Positions 8,583 to 17,925 are shown, counted from the stretch's first letter. The stretch is 64,000 nt of DNA from Sinorhizobium sp. RAC02 (GCF_001713395.1 NZ_CP016452.1:372001-436000), one strand, 5' to 3'. Translations and numbers: made by a program. Notes: generated from the letters alone by a model not told the origin.

Positions 8583-9476
8583 ATGCCAATTCACGAACTT
8601 GCCGCGCTCGGTGCCGCGACCTGCTGGGCCTTGACCGGACTGATCTCGGCAGGGCCTGCCGGCCATCTCGGCGCGCCGGCCTTCAACCGGGTCCGCCAGA
8701 TCTTCGTCACTGGCCTTCTTGCCCTCTATGTGCTGGCGACCGGCACATGGCGGGAGCTGGATGCGGCGAGCATCGGCCCGCTGCTGCTGTCCGGATTGAT
8801 CGGCATCTTCGTTGGCGACACGCTGCTCTTCGCCACGCTGAACCGGCTTGGCCCGCGCCGCTCCGGAATCCTCTTCGCGCTGAATGCGCCGATTGCAGCT
8901 CTGCTCGGCTGGCTGGTGCTGGGCGAAGCCCTGCCGGTCCCCGCCATGGCGGGGATCGCGCTGACGGCCACAGGGGTGTTCCTCGCCATTCTCTTCGGCA
9001 AGCGGCGGGCGCAGATACATGAATGGGAGACGATCAAGGGGCCGCTGTCGATCGGTGTCCTGCTGGGGCTGGGCGCCGCGACGGGCCAGGCCATCGGCTC
9101 CATCCTCGTGCGCCCCGTCATGGAGACCGGCATCGACCCCTTCGTCGCCTCGCTGCTGCGCGTCGGCATTGCCGCGCTCTGCCTCAGCGTCCTGACCCAA
9201 CTGCCCATCCCCTCCGTCAAGCCGAAAGGGCCGCTCACGCTCAAAGTCGCGGCGATGACCGCATTGACCGGTGTGCTCGCGCTTGCCATCGGCATGACGC
9301 TGCTGCTCTTTGCATTGTCGGGCGGCAAGGTCGGCATCATCTCGACACTCTCGGCCACCTCTCCGGTCATGATCCTGCCGATGCTGTGGCTGAAGACCGG
9401 CGAGCGCCCGGCCGGCGGAGCCTGGGCCGGTGCCGCCCTCGTCGTCATCGGCATGGGCCTGATCTTCCTGCGCTGA
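8583..9476 (+). CDS. DMT superfamily transporter (two EamA domains)
   Basis: 297 residues with about ten hydrophobic helices in two EamA repeats. The first includes FVGDTLLFATLNRLGPRRSGILFALNAPIAALLGWLVLGE and the second ALSGGKVGIISTLSATSPVMILPMLWLKTGERPAGGAWAGAALVVIGMGLI, both typical of the drug/metabolite family. It is an inner-membrane carrier of an unknown metabolite and stands alone between the divergent stress operon and btaAB. The ribosome site is poor, so the start is approximate. Confidence 0.85.
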   Translation: MPIHELAALGAATCWALTGLISAGPAGHLGAPAFNRVRQIFVTGLLALYVLATGTWRELDAASIGPLLLSGLIGIFVGDTLLFATLNRLGPRRSGILFALNAPIAALLGWLVLGEALPVPAMAGIALTATGVFLAILFGKRRAQIHEWETIKGPLSIGVLLGLGAATGQAIGSILVRPVMETGIDPFVASLLRVGIAALCLSVLTQLPIPSVKPKGPLTLKVAAMTALTGVLALAIGMTLLLFALSGGKVGIISTLSATSPVMILPMLWLKTGERPAGGAWAGAALVVIGMGLIFLR

Positions 9477-9547
9477 GCGATAGCGCGGGCCGTCGCACCG
9501 TTCCAAAGAGAATGCATCGGGCACCGTCCTGTGGACAGAATGGCGGA

Positions 9548-9564
9548 TGTCATGCGGGTGTCAT
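9548..9564 (+). promoter_or_regulatory. Pho box upstream of btaAB
   Basis: Two direct TGTCAT repeats (9548-9553 and 9559-9564) are spaced 11 bp start to start, as in the PhoB consensus CTGTCAT-N4-CTGTCAT. The site lies 174 bp before btaA. Betaine-lipid synthesis replaces phospholipids during phosphate starvation and depends on PhoB in Sinorhizobium, so the site fits the genes. Confidence 0.72.
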
Positions 9565-9737
9565 GGCGATCTGGTGAAACGCTGCCCCATGCCGCTCGGT
9601 GATCGTGACGATCGAGATGGGAACCGACCAGACCGACTTCGCATCGATTACTTCACCGCACAGGCATCCGCAGTTCGCCGCCGTCCAGCCCGTCGCGTCG
9701 ATGGGTGAGGACGGACATTCCAGCGTAGGAAACCCTG

Positions 9738-11003
9738 ATGATCGAAACGGTGATCTCTCCCGCTCCCTCCCCGACCGCAGCGCGCAAAGAGGGGGTCGGC
9801 AAGCGCCTCAACCGCGCCGTTCGCCGCAATCCGTTGCTCTCCGCCTCCGGAATGTCCGAATATGTCTTCTCCCGGCTTTTCCGGAATCTCGTCTATGCGC
9901 AGATCTGGGAAGATCCCGATGTCGACATGGCTGCGCTGAAGATCGCGCCGGGAAACAGCATCGTCACCATCGCGTCCGGCGGCTGCAATGCGCTTTCCTA
10001 TCTCGTCGCCGATCCCGCCCGCATCGAGGCGGTGGATCTCAACCCGGCGCATGTCTGTTTCAACCGCCTGAAACTGACCGCCGCCGCCCACCTGCCGGAC
10101 TACGAGACCTTCTACCGGTTCTACGGCCAGGGCGATGATCGCCGGAACCTCGACGCCTACCAGCACTATCTGCGGCCCCATCTCGATGCGGAGACCCGTG
10201 ATTACTGGGAAAGCCGGACGGTCACCGGTCGCCGCCGCATCTCTATCTTCCATCGCCACCTCTATCGCCACGGCCTGCTCGGCGGCTTCATCGGCCTCGG
10301 CCATACGATGGCTCGGCTCTACGGCGCCGATCCGCGCGGCCTGCTCAAGGCGCGTACGATCGAGGACCAGAAGCGCTTCTTCGACGAAACGCTGGCACCG
10401 CTCTTCGAAAAGCGCCTGGTCCGCTGGGCGACGGGGCGGAAAAGCTCGCTCTTCGGGCTCGGCATTCCGCCGCAGCAATATGAAGCGCTTTCGGGCGCCG
10501 GCAGCGACATGGCGTCGATCCTGCGCCAGCGCGTCGAAAAACTCGCCTGCGGCTTCCCGCTCTCGGAAAACTATTTTGCCTGGCAGGCCTTCGGCCGCGG
10601 GTATGGCAGCGGAGATCTTGCACCACTGCCGCCCTATCTCTCCCGGCAGAATTTCGAGGCAGTCCGCAGCCGCGCCGGCCGCATCTCCATCACCAACACC
10701 TCGCTGACCGAGTTCCTCGCGGCAAAAGCTCCCCAATCCGTCGATCGCTTCATCCTGCTCGATGCGCAGGACTGGATGACGGATGTGCAGCTCAACGCCT
10801 TGTGGAGCGAGATCACCCGCACCGCCGCCCCCGGCGCACGCGTCATTTTCCGCACGGCGCCCGCCGAAAGCCTGCTGCCCGGCCGTGTCGCCGATACCAT
10901 CCTCGATCGCTGGGCCTACCACGCCGCGGAATCGCGTGCGTTGCACGACAAGGATCGCTCGTCGATCTACGGCGGTTTCCACCTCTATGAATTCAAGGGG
11001 TGA
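9738..11003 (+). CDS. btaA: BtaA: S-adenosylmethionine:diacylglycerol 3-amino-3-carboxypropyltransferase
   Basis: A 421-residue DUF3419 protein. It should transfer the aminocarboxypropyl group of S-adenosylmethionine to diacylglycerol, the first step of diacylglyceryl-trimethylhomoserine (DGTS) synthesis. Recognisable stretches are the early RNLVYAQIWEDPDVDMAAL, the SAM-fold GNSIVTIASGGCNALSYL followed by the acidic strand VDLNPAH, and the C-terminal DAQDWM...GARVIFRTAP. It is 6 bp before btaB, so the two are co-transcribed. The Pho box upstream indicates induction by phosphate limitation. Confidence 0.92.
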   Translation: MIETVISPAPSPTAARKEGVGKRLNRAVRRNPLLSASGMSEYVFSRLFRNLVYAQIWEDPDVDMAALKIAPGNSIVTIASGGCNALSYLVADPARIEAVDLNPAHVCFNRLKLTAAAHLPDYETFYRFYGQGDDRRNLDAYQHYLRPHLDAETRDYWESRTVTGRRRISIFHRHLYRHGLLGGFIGLGHTMARLYGADPRGLLKARTIEDQKRFFDETLAPLFEKRLVRWATGRKSSLFGLGIPPQQYEALSGAGSDMASILRQRVEKLACGFPLSENYFAWQAFGRGYGSGDLAPLPPYLSRQNFEAVRSRAGRISITNTSLTEFLAAKAPQSVDRFILLDAQDWMTDVQLNALWSEITRTAAPGARVIFRTAPAESLLPGRVADTILDRWAYHAAESRALHDKDRSSIYGGFHLYEFKG

Positions 11004-11009
11004 GCGTCG

Positions 11010-11669
11010 ATGAACGCGCTATCCGACCATGCGCTGCTCATGGACCGCATCTACCGCTGGCAGCGGCGGTTCGGCATCTATGATGCCACGCGAAAATACT
11101 ACTTGCTCGGCCGAGACCCCTTGCTTGCCGGCCTCCGCCCAGCACCGGGCGGCGCGGTGCTGGAGATCGGCTGCGGCACCGGGCGCAATCTCGTGAAAGC
11201 CGCTGGGCTTTATCCCGAGGCCCGGTTTCACGGCATCGACATCTCCCAGGAAATGCTCACGGCAGCGGAAAAAGCCGTCGCGGGCGCTGGCCTCGACGGC
11301 AGGATACGCCTCGCCAGAGCGGACGCCGCCGCTTTCGACCCGCAGGTGGCTTTCGGCCAGGGCAGCTACGATCGTATCTTCATTTCCTACGCCGTATCGA
11401 TGATCCCGCAATGGCAGAAGGTCGTCACGGAGGCCACTGCCCGCCTCGCCCCGGGCGGGGAGCTGCACATCGCCGATTTCGGCGACATGCAGGGCTTGCC
11501 CGGCTGGTTCAAGCGCGCCGTGACCACCTGGCTCGGTTGGCACCATGTGACGCCGCGCGCCGACCTGTTCGACTTTGCCGCCGAACTGGCCGACGCCCAT
11601 GCCGGACGCAGCGAAGCGAAAAGGCTCCATCGCGGCTTTTCCTGGATCGCCGTGATCCGGATGCCTTGA
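11010..11669 (+). CDS. btaB: BtaB: N-methyltransferase of betaine lipid synthesis
   Basis: A 219-residue class I SAM-dependent methyltransferase with motif I VLEIGCGTGRNL (residues 50-61) and the acidic second motif FHGIDIS. It should add three methyl groups to diacylglyceryl-homoserine to give DGTS at the membrane face. The assignment rests on its place 6 bp after btaA and the matching length; the methyltransferase fold alone would not identify the substrate. The start is ATG at 11010. Confidence 0.9.
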   Translation: MNALSDHALLMDRIYRWQRRFGIYDATRKYYLLGRDPLLAGLRPAPGGAVLEIGCGTGRNLVKAAGLYPEARFHGIDISQEMLTAAEKAVAGAGLDGRIRLARADAAAFDPQVAFGQGSYDRIFISYAVSMIPQWQKVVTEATARLAPGGELHIADFGDMQGLPGWFKRAVTTWLGWHHVTPRADLFDFAAELADAHAGRSEAKRLHRGFSWIAVIRMP

Positions 11670-11694
11670 TTGGCATAGCCGCAGGCAAAGCATA

Positions 11695-11729
11695 AAGCCA
11701 CTCCGACAACGGAGGCGCCGGAGTGGCTT
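11695..11729. terminator. Stem-loop between convergent btaB and SGNH gene
   Basis: A perfect 11-bp stem AAGCCACTCCG / CGGAGTGGCTT with a 13-base loop lies directly between two convergent stops. There is no long T-run on either side, so it may be a weak bidirectional terminator. Confidence 0.55.
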
Positions 11730-11732
11730 ATC

Positions 11733-12389
11733 TCAGAACAGCGTCTCGACCTTCGCCGCGATCGCGTTTCCGAGCCGGATGTTGGTTTCCGCAGAAAAAT
11801 GGATGCCATCGACGCCATCGGTTGAGACGTGCTCGCCAGCGGCCAGGAACTCGACCTTCATGAAAGCGGCGAGCGCCTTGTAGAGCCCGGCCAACTCCTT
11901 CGACTTTTCATATCCGCCACCGAACATGCCTTCGAACCAGGGATCGGGCATCGGCGCCAGCGGCGGCGGGGCAACGACGAGCACGCGCGGCGCGGGATAG
12001 GGCGTACCGACACCGCCGGTAGAAGTCAGCGCCTGGCCGACGAGCTTGCCCATGCCGTTGGCGATCTCGTAGGGCGTACGGTGGAAATAAGATTTCGTGT
12101 CGTTGGTGCCCAGCATGAGGATGACAAGATCCAGCGGCAGGTGGCTGGCGAGTGCCGCCGGCAGATAGGCGCTGCCGTTGAGCCTTGCGTCATTCGGATC
12201 GTCGAGACTGGTGGTGCGGGCGCTGAGCCCCTCCTCGATGATATGATAGTCCGTGCCGAGCCGTGCTGCCATGGCGCCGGTCCACCGCTGCTCATAGGGA
12301 TAGCGCAGGGTCGGCGCGGATTCTTTCACCGGGATCCAGCCCCATGTCAGTGAATCCCCGAAGCACAGGATTGAACGTTTCTCCGCCAT
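11733..12389 (-). CDS. SGNH/GDSL hydrolase (arylesterase-like), paralogue A
   Basis: 218 residues with no signal peptide, so probably cytoplasmic. SGNH blocks are all visible: block I LCFGDSLTWG with Ser12-13 region, block III LMLGTND (about residue 95), block V DGIHFS (Asp-x-x-His near 200). It probably removes acyl or acetyl groups from a small substrate. It follows the sugar ABC permease by 30 bp on the same strand and is clearly related to the SGNH protein at 17255-17905 on the other side of the transporter (shared IIEEGLS-RTT, DLVI-MLGTND blocks). The pairing suggests that the imported compound is esterified. Confidence 0.88.
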   Translation of the reverse strand: MAEKRSILCFGDSLTWGWIPVKESAPTLRYPYEQRWTGAMAARLGTDYHIIEEGLSARTTSLDDPNDARLNGSAYLPAALASHLPLDLVILMLGTNDTKSYFHRTPYEIANGMGKLVGQALTSTGGVGTPYPAPRVLVVAPPPLAPMPDPWFEGMFGGGYEKSKELAGLYKALAAFMKVEFLAAGEHVSTDGVDGIHFSAETNIRLGNAIAAKVETLF

Positions 12390-12419
12390 TAACGACCTCC
12401 TTGAATGGCTGGTTGATTG

Positions 12420-13370
12420 TTATTTTTCGGCGCGCAGGCCGTAGAAAATCGCTGCAAGCAGGATGATCAGCCCCTGGGCGACAAGCTTGCCGGCGTCGCC
12501 GACGCCGAACATCGTCATGACGACGAAGAGGAAGGCGAAGCACAGCACGCCGAAAAATGGCCCCCAGACACCTCCCTCGCCACGCCCGAAGACGACGCCG
12601 CCCAGAATGGTGGCGGCGACCGAGAGGATCGGCAGGTCGAGCCCGACACGCACACTGCCGACGGCGATGGATGCGGTCTGGACGAGGGCAGCAATGGCCG
12701 CCATCAGGCCGGCGAGCGTATGGGCGAGGATCACCGTGCGCTCCACCGGCACACCGGAAAAGTGGGCGGCCGGCATGCTCTCGCCAACGGCGGTGACGAA
12801 ACGTCCGAAGACCGTCTGCGAGAGAAGCAGCGCCATCAGCGCCGTGAGGCCGATCCAGAAGATCACGGGGCTCGGCAACCCGAGAAAGCGTGTGTTGAAC
12901 AGATCGTTGAAAACGGTCGGGACATCGCCCGGCGGCTTGCCGCTCGAAAGATATTGCACGAAGCCCACGAGCACGATGCTCAGCGCAAGCGTGACGATGA
13001 CCGCCGAAACGCGGCGTCGTGCCACCATCACGCCGTTGAAGAGGCCGATCGAGAGACCGATCGCAAGCGCAAGCCCGACATGGAAGCCGAGCGAGGCGCC
13101 CGGGAAAATGCCGGACGAGATGCAATAGTTGATCAGCAGGATGACGCCGCCGCCGGACAGATCGATCGACTTCACCCGCATGACCAGCAACTGGCCGAGC
13201 ACGAGGATACCGAGCGGAACGACCTGACGCACGAAGACGCCGAGCACATTGGCATTGAGCATCTGCGGACGCGCGACGAACAGAATCCCGAGCAGAATGA
13301 CGAGCAGGTAGTAGGATGGCGGGACCTTGGAAATCCGGCGCAGGAGGGGAGAGTTGACGAGGGCCGACAT
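12420..13370 (-). CDS. Sugar-type ABC transporter permease (RbsC family), subunit 2
   Basis: 316 residues, about 8-10 hydrophobic helices, BPD_transp_2 family. Typical ribose/galactose permease stretches are LGILVLGQLLVMRVKSIDLSGGGVILL and the C-terminal SVAATILGGVVFGRGEGGVWGPFFGVL. It is the second of two different permeases, so the importer pore is a heterodimer. It lies 3 bp after the first permease and 30 bp before the SGNH gene. Inner membrane; substrate unknown. Confidence 0.92.
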   Translation of the reverse strand: MSALVNSPLLRRISKVPPSYYLLVILLGILFVARPQMLNANVLGVFVRQVVPLGILVLGQLLVMRVKSIDLSGGGVILLINYCISSGIFPGASLGFHVGLALAIGLSIGLFNGVMVARRRVSAVIVTLALSIVLVGFVQYLSSGKPPGDVPTVFNDLFNTRFLGLPSPVIFWIGLTALMALLLSQTVFGRFVTAVGESMPAAHFSGVPVERTVILAHTLAGLMAAIAALVQTASIAVGSVRVGLDLPILSVAATILGGVVFGRGEGGVWGPFFGVLCFAFLFVVMTMFGVGDAGKLVAQGLIILLAAIFYGLRAEK

Positions 13371-13373
13371 GGG

Positions 13374-14348
13374 TCAGAGTCCGATCTTCTTGCGCGACTG
13401 AAGCGCCACGACGGCCATCAGCAGAATGCCCTTGATTGCCGTTTGCACGAAAGGCGTAATGTTGAGCAGGTTCATGCCGTTGGAGAGGAGCGCCAGCACC
13501 GCAACCCCGACGATCGTGCCATGCAGGCTGCCGACGCCGCCGGACAGTTGCGTGCCGCCGATCGCCACCGCCGTGATCGCATCGAGTTCCATGAACAGGC
13601 CGACATTCGGATCGCCCGAGACGATGCGCCCGGCCAGGAAGACGCCGGCCAGCGCGGCAAACAACGAGCAGACCACATAGGCCAGGAGAATGTTGCGGCT
13701 GGCGGGGATGCCGAAATTGCGCGCGGCATCGGTCGAACCGGATGCAACGCCGCCGCCGATGGCAAAGAGATGCAACCCGTAGCGCGAACCGTAGAGCAGC
13801 TTCCAGGCGATCAGGATCGTCACAATACCCCAGAAGACCGGAAATGGAATGCCAGCCACCGAGCCGTCCACCGCCCAGCGCACGACCTCCGGCACGGACC
13901 CGCCCGATACCGGCCGCAGCACGCGGGTGATGCCTAGCACGACATATTGCGTGGCAAGCGTCGCGACGATCGGATGCACATTGAGCCGCGTGACGCAGTA
14001 GCCGTTGGTGGCGCCGATCAGCGCGGCGAAGATGAAGACGCCGGGAATGGTGATGCCGGTCGGCAGGTCGAGCGCCAGAATGGCCGTCGTGAAGCTGACG
14101 ACGGAGCCGATGGAGAGATCCAGCCCGCCAACCAGCACGACGAACATCTGCCCGACCGCCGTGATGAGGAGCGGCATGCCCTGGGCAACGAGGTTGGCAA
14201 GATTGCTCCATTGGCTGAACTGGCTGGTCGTTGCCGCCAGCCAGAGGATCATGGCGACGGTGATGAGAAGCGGCAGTAGCCAAAGGCCCTGCCGGCTGCC
14301 GCGGCCGGTGAGAAGTTTGCCCAGAGTGGCGGAAGGGGAAGGTGTCAT
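13374..14348 (-). CDS. Sugar-type ABC transporter permease (RbsC family), subunit 1
   Basis: 324 residues from ATG 14348 (MTPSPSATLGKL). The open frame extends further upstream but only into the ATPase gene. BPD_transp_2 signatures: GMPLLITAVGQMFVVLVGGLDLSIGSVVSF and LDAITAVAIGGTQLSGGVGSLHGTIVGVAVLALLSNGMNLLNI, both standard for ribose-class permeases. It starts 14 bp after the ATPase stop and precedes the second permease by 3 bp. Confidence 0.92.
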   Translation of the reverse strand: MTPSPSATLGKLLTGRGSRQGLWLLPLLITVAMILWLAATTSQFSQWSNLANLVAQGMPLLITAVGQMFVVLVGGLDLSIGSVVSFTTAILALDLPTGITIPGVFIFAALIGATNGYCVTRLNVHPIVATLATQYVVLGITRVLRPVSGGSVPEVVRWAVDGSVAGIPFPVFWGIVTILIAWKLLYGSRYGLHLFAIGGGVASGSTDAARNFGIPASRNILLAYVVCSLFAALAGVFLAGRIVSGDPNVGLFMELDAITAVAIGGTQLSGGVGSLHGTIVGVAVLALLSNGMNLLNITPFVQTAIKGILLMAVVALQSRKKIGL

Positions 14349-14364
14349 TGGGGATTCCGTTCCG

Positions 14365-15858
14365 TCATGTGCTGAGAGCTGCGTCAAGAATGCCGTGCTC
14401 GGTCGCTTCGCCGGCCTGCATTTCGGACACGATGGTGTTGCCGTGGATGACATAGAGGCGGTCGCAAAGGCCGATCAGCTCCAGCGTCTCGCGGGAGAGC
14501 ACCAGCACCGCGCCGCCCGCCTTGGCGAAATCCCGCAGGATGCGGTAGATTTCCGCCTTGGCGCCAACATCCACGCCGCGCGTCGGCTCCTCGATGAGGA
14601 GGAGATCGGCGTCGGTCGCAAGATAGCGGCCGAGCAGCACTTTCTGCTGGTTGCCGCCGGAGAGCGCACCGACTATCGCGGCCGGACCCGTTGCCTTTAC
14701 GCCCAATCGCTGCATCGTCTGCACGATCACATCACGATAGCGCTTCGCCGGCCGTATTGCGGATCGTCCGCCATGGAGCGCCATGGCAATGTTCTGGCCG
14801 ACCGAATGACCGAGGAACAATCCTTCGTCCTTGCGATCCTCCGGCACGAAGGCGCCGCCGCGAGCCTGCCATCGCCGCACGCCGCTTTCCTTCGGCACCG
14901 GAAGGCGCATGGTTTCGCCCCGACGGGAAAATGTCCCTTCGACCGGCGCGAATTGCCCGACCAGCGCACGCAGCGCCTTTTGCTGCCCCTGCCCTTCGAG
15001 CCCCGCGAGCCCGACGATCTCGCCCTTGCGAACGACAAGCGAAAACGGCCTTGCATCCGGCTCCAGCCGTAACCCCGAAATCGACAGGGCCGGTTCTCCG
15101 GCCGCATCGCTGCGTTCGGGGAAAAGGGCTTCCAGTTCACGCCCGACCATCATCGCGATCAAGGCGGATGGTGTGATGTCCGTGAGCGGTCGCGTGCCGA
15201 CCAGCTGGCCGTCCTTCAGCACCGTCACCACGTCGCAGATCGCAAAAATCTCGTCCATGCGGTGGGAGATGTAGACCACGGCCTTGCCTTCGTCGCGCAG
15301 CGCACGGATGTGGCGGTTGAGCACCTCGACATCCGCCGCGTTGAGCGCGGCGGTCGGTTCGTCGAGGATGAAGATGTCGGCGTCCGCATCGATGCCGTGG
15401 GCGATCTCGACGAACTGCCGTTCGGCGATGGAAAGTTCCGACACCAATGTATCCGGATCGAGGGTGAGGCCGAGGCGGGCAAGCGCTCCCTTCGTCTCCT
15501 CGCGCATCCGCCGCCGGTCGATGCCGCCGAAACGGCCAATGGGCTCGCGGCCGAGAAACAGGTTTTCCGCAATCGTCATGTTGGGCAGCAGCGAGAGTTC
15601 CTGAAACACCGTGGATATGCCGGCGGCTAGGGCTGCGCGCGGATTGGCGAAACTGACCGTTCGGCCGGCGCGCCGGATTTCGCCACTGTCCGGCTGGTGC
15701 ACGCCGGCAAGAATTTTCATTAGCGTCGATTTCCCGGCGCCGTTCTCGCCCATCAGGGCATGCACCGTGCCGGGTGCGAGCGCCAGCGACACGTTCCTGA
15801 GCGCAGCACTTCCGCCGAACGCCTTGGATATTCCGGACATTTCAATGAGATGCGTCAC
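14365..15858 (-). CDS. Sugar ABC transporter ATPase (RbsA/MglA type)
   Basis: 497 residues with two fused ABC domains, as in RbsA. The first has Walker A GENGAGKSTLMKIL near residue 40, signature-like LSIAERQFVEIAHGI, and Walker B ILDEPTAAL. The second has a degenerate Walker A (GLEGQGQQKAL) and the signature LSGGNQQKVLLGRYLATDADLLLIEEPTRGVDVGAK, the usual asymmetric pattern. The GTG start at 15858 has a strong GGGAGGGG ribosome site; earlier in-frame codons lie in the gap after the binding-protein gene. It energises the two downstream permeases. Confidence 0.93.
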   Translation of the reverse strand: MTHLIEMSGISKAFGGSAALRNVSLALAPGTVHALMGENGAGKSTLMKILAGVHQPDSGEIRRAGRTVSFANPRAALAAGISTVFQELSLLPNMTIAENLFLGREPIGRFGGIDRRRMREETKGALARLGLTLDPDTLVSELSIAERQFVEIAHGIDADADIFILDEPTAALNAADVEVLNRHIRALRDEGKAVVYISHRMDEIFAICDVVTVLKDGQLVGTRPLTDITPSALIAMMVGRELEALFPERSDAAGEPALSISGLRLEPDARPFSLVVRKGEIVGLAGLEGQGQQKALRALVGQFAPVEGTFSRRGETMRLPVPKESGVRRWQARGGAFVPEDRKDEGLFLGHSVGQNIAMALHGGRSAIRPAKRYRDVIVQTMQRLGVKATGPAAIVGALSGGNQQKVLLGRYLATDADLLLIEEPTRGVDVGAKAEIYRILRDFAKAGGAVLVLSRETLELIGLCDRLYVIHGNTIVSEMQAGEATEHGILDAALST

Positions 15859-15916
15859 TGGCCCCTCCCAACCGCGACCGGAGGCAGGCGATCCGCCTGC
15901 CTCCCTGCAGTCCACG

Positions 15917-16993
15917 CTACTGCTTGGCGTAGAACTGCTTGAGCTGCTCTTCGGAGAGTTCCGACGGCCACCAGACATTGGCCGAAAGATCGTCGCGGTA
16001 GTATTTCTTGACCTTTTCGAGGTCCCAGCCCGGCGGGTTGTAGTCGTAGTGCTTCTTGAGGGCCTTGCCTTCCAGCAGTGCGACGGCGGCGCGGATGCCC
16101 GCGGCTCCCTGGGCAGGGCTGTATTCCGACGAGATCGACTTGAAATTGTCGGCGATCCACTGGCCGAAGAAACCGTTGTTGCCCTCGCCGGAAATCGGCG
16201 GGATCGTGGCGCCGAACTGCTTGAACACGTCGACGCAGGCGCGCGTCATGTCCGCGCCGGACGACCAGATGCCGGCGACATTCGGATCGTTGAGATAGAG
16301 CGTCTCGCAGACCTTCTTGGCCTTGTCGTATTGCCAGTCGCCATGTTCCTCGGCGGTGATCTTGATCCCGGTGCCTTCGAGCGATTGCTTGAGGCCGTTG
16401 TAGCGGTTGGTGTCTTCCGGGTGGCCTGCCAGGCCGCGCAGCACCCAGATATTCCCCTGTCCGCCGAGTTCCTTGACGAGGAAGTCACCCATCACCTTGC
16501 CGAAATGCTCGGCGCCGCCCTGGATTTCCGTCGTGTAGGCGTCGGATTCGATGCGGCCGGTGTGAAGCACGACCGGAATGCCCGCCTCTACGGCCTTCTC
16601 GATGCTGGCATTGGCCGAGGTTGAGGTGACCGGCTGGACGATGATCGCATCCACCTTCTGGGCGATCAGGTCCTCGATATCGGCGACCTGCTTCTTCTGA
16701 TCGAAGCCGGCATCGAGCAGAACGAACTTGGTGATACGCTTGTCGCGGTCGGCTGCGGCCTGCGCTTCGTGCGCCACCTGCACCGTCCAGGTATTTGCAT
16801 TGACGCCGAAGCTGCTCATGCCGATGACCCAGGGGGCATCCTTTTTGTATTTGCCCTCTTCGACGCTTGGGTTGTTTTCTGCCCGCGTCGTCACGCCGTC
16901 GAGCAGGGGCACTTCCTGCGCCAGACTGCCATGGGCAAAGACCACGCCGGCCAATAGGGCCGTGATACCGATTTTCCTGATGATGCTGCTCAT
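15917..16993 (-). CDS. Periplasmic sugar-binding protein of the ABC importer
   Basis: 358 residues with a Sec signal peptide (MSSIIRKIGITALLAGVVFAHGSLAQ). The mature part is a type I periplasmic binding fold of the ribose/galactose class: DAIIVQPVTSTSANASIEKAVEAGIPVVLHTGRI in the middle and CVDVFKQFGATIPPISGEGNNGFFGQW later. The ligand is unknown; esterases and a ROK regulator next to it point to a modified carbohydrate. It is the first gene of the operon (binding protein, ATPase, two permeases, SGNH). The start is fixed by the GGAGGAAAAG site and the signal peptide. Confidence 0.92.
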   Translation of the reverse strand: MSSIIRKIGITALLAGVVFAHGSLAQEVPLLDGVTTRAENNPSVEEGKYKKDAPWVIGMSSFGVNANTWTVQVAHEAQAAADRDKRITKFVLLDAGFDQKKQVADIEDLIAQKVDAIIVQPVTSTSANASIEKAVEAGIPVVLHTGRIESDAYTTEIQGGAEHFGKVMGDFLVKELGGQGNIWVLRGLAGHPEDTNRYNGLKQSLEGTGIKITAEEHGDWQYDKAKKVCETLYLNDPNVAGIWSSGADMTRACVDVFKQFGATIPPISGEGNNGFFGQWIADNFKSISSEYSPAQGAAGIRAAVALLEGKALKKHYDYNPPGWDLEKVKKYYRDDLSANVWWPSELSEEQLKQFYAKQ

Positions 16994-17155
16994 ACTTTTC
17001 CTCCAAAAGCAGGCGTCAAACGAAAGGAAGGCGGGCGAAAAGGCATGCGGTATCGGCAGCCCGTGACCTTTGTCACGCACTCGCTCGCAGCCTGAAACGA
17101 CCTGAAGCTCTCCTCCGACCGACACAAAATCACCGCCGCTTTGTGCTGTCAATAG

Positions 17156-17176
17156 TTATTCAGACTGAATGAATAA
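17156..17176. promoter_or_regulatory. Likely ROK-regulator operator in the divergent promoter
   Basis: A 21-bp near-palindrome with outer arms TTATTC / GAATAA and a perfect 13-bp core ATTCAGACTGAAT. It lies between the ABC operon (minus) and the SGNH-ROK genes (plus). NagC/Mlc-type ROK repressors bind AT-rich TTATT..AATAA palindromes, so this is a good candidate site for the ROK protein encoded 750 bp away. Confidence 0.55.
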
Positions 17177-17254
17177 TTAGCGATCCTTGCAAATCGCCCG
17201 TCCGGATGCGAAGTCTGCGCCCAGATACGATCAGCCGGCGCGGTGGAGGAGACA

Positions 17255-17905
17255 GTGAGACGGACCGTTCTATGCTTCGGGGACTCGAACACCTACGGCC
17301 AGATTCCAGGTCGCGGGCCGCTTGAGCGTTATCGCCGCGAAGAGCGCTGGGCCGGCGTGCTGGAAGGCACGCTCGGTGCCGGCTGGCAGATCATCGAAGA
17401 GGGTCTCAGCGGCCGCACGACGGTGCATGACGACCCGATCGAAGGGGCACTGAAGAACGGCCGGACCTATCTGCGCCCCTGCCTGCAAAGCCATGCGCCG
17501 CTCGATCTGATCATCATCATGCTGGGAACCAACGACCTGAAGCGGCGGTTCAACATGCCGCCCTCGGAGGTCGCCATGGGGATCGGCTGCCTCGTGCACG
17601 ATATCCGGGAGCTTTCGCCCGGGCCGGCCGGCCATGATCCCGAGATCATGATCGTGGCGCCGCCGCCGATGCTCGACGACCTGCGGGAATGGGAGGCGAT
17701 CTTCTCCGGCGCGCAGGAAAAATCCCGCAAGCTGGCGCTCGAATTCGAAATCATGGCGGATTCGTTGGAGGTGCATTTCTTCGATGCGGGCACAGCCTGC
17801 CAATGCTCGCCGGCGGATGGTTTCCATATCGACGGGGAGGCGCACCGTCGTCTCGGCGAGGCGCTGGCGCAGGAAGTGCTGGCAATCGGGTGGCCAGATG
17901 CATAG
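17255..17905 (+). CDS. SGNH/GDSL hydrolase, paralogue B
   Basis: 216 residues, no signal peptide. Block I is VLCFGDSNTYG (catalytic Ser11), block III IIMLGTNDLK, and block V DGFHIDGEAH (Asp-x-x-His). It is clearly related to paralogue A at 11733-12389. GTG 17255 is preferred because GGAGGAGACA sits just before it; GTG 17243 would put the ribosome site inside the gene. It is divergent from the ABC operon and 20 bp before the ROK regulator. Predicted role: intracellular de-esterification of the imported compound. Confidence 0.86.
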   Translation: MRRTVLCFGDSNTYGQIPGRGPLERYRREERWAGVLEGTLGAGWQIIEEGLSGRTTVHDDPIEGALKNGRTYLRPCLQSHAPLDLIIIMLGTNDLKRRFNMPPSEVAMGIGCLVHDIRELSPGPAGHDPEIMIVAPPPMLDDLREWEAIFSGAQEKSRKLALEFEIMADSLEVHFFDAGTACQCSPADGFHIDGEAHRRLGEALAQEVLAIGWPDA

Positions 17906-17925
17906 GCGCACCTTCAACCGGAACG

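Noticed and set aside
12417..13937. A 506-codon open frame on the plus strand across both sugar permeases
   Set aside because: It is antisense to two intact RbsC-type permeases and consists of charged repeats typical of reverse-read membrane genes.
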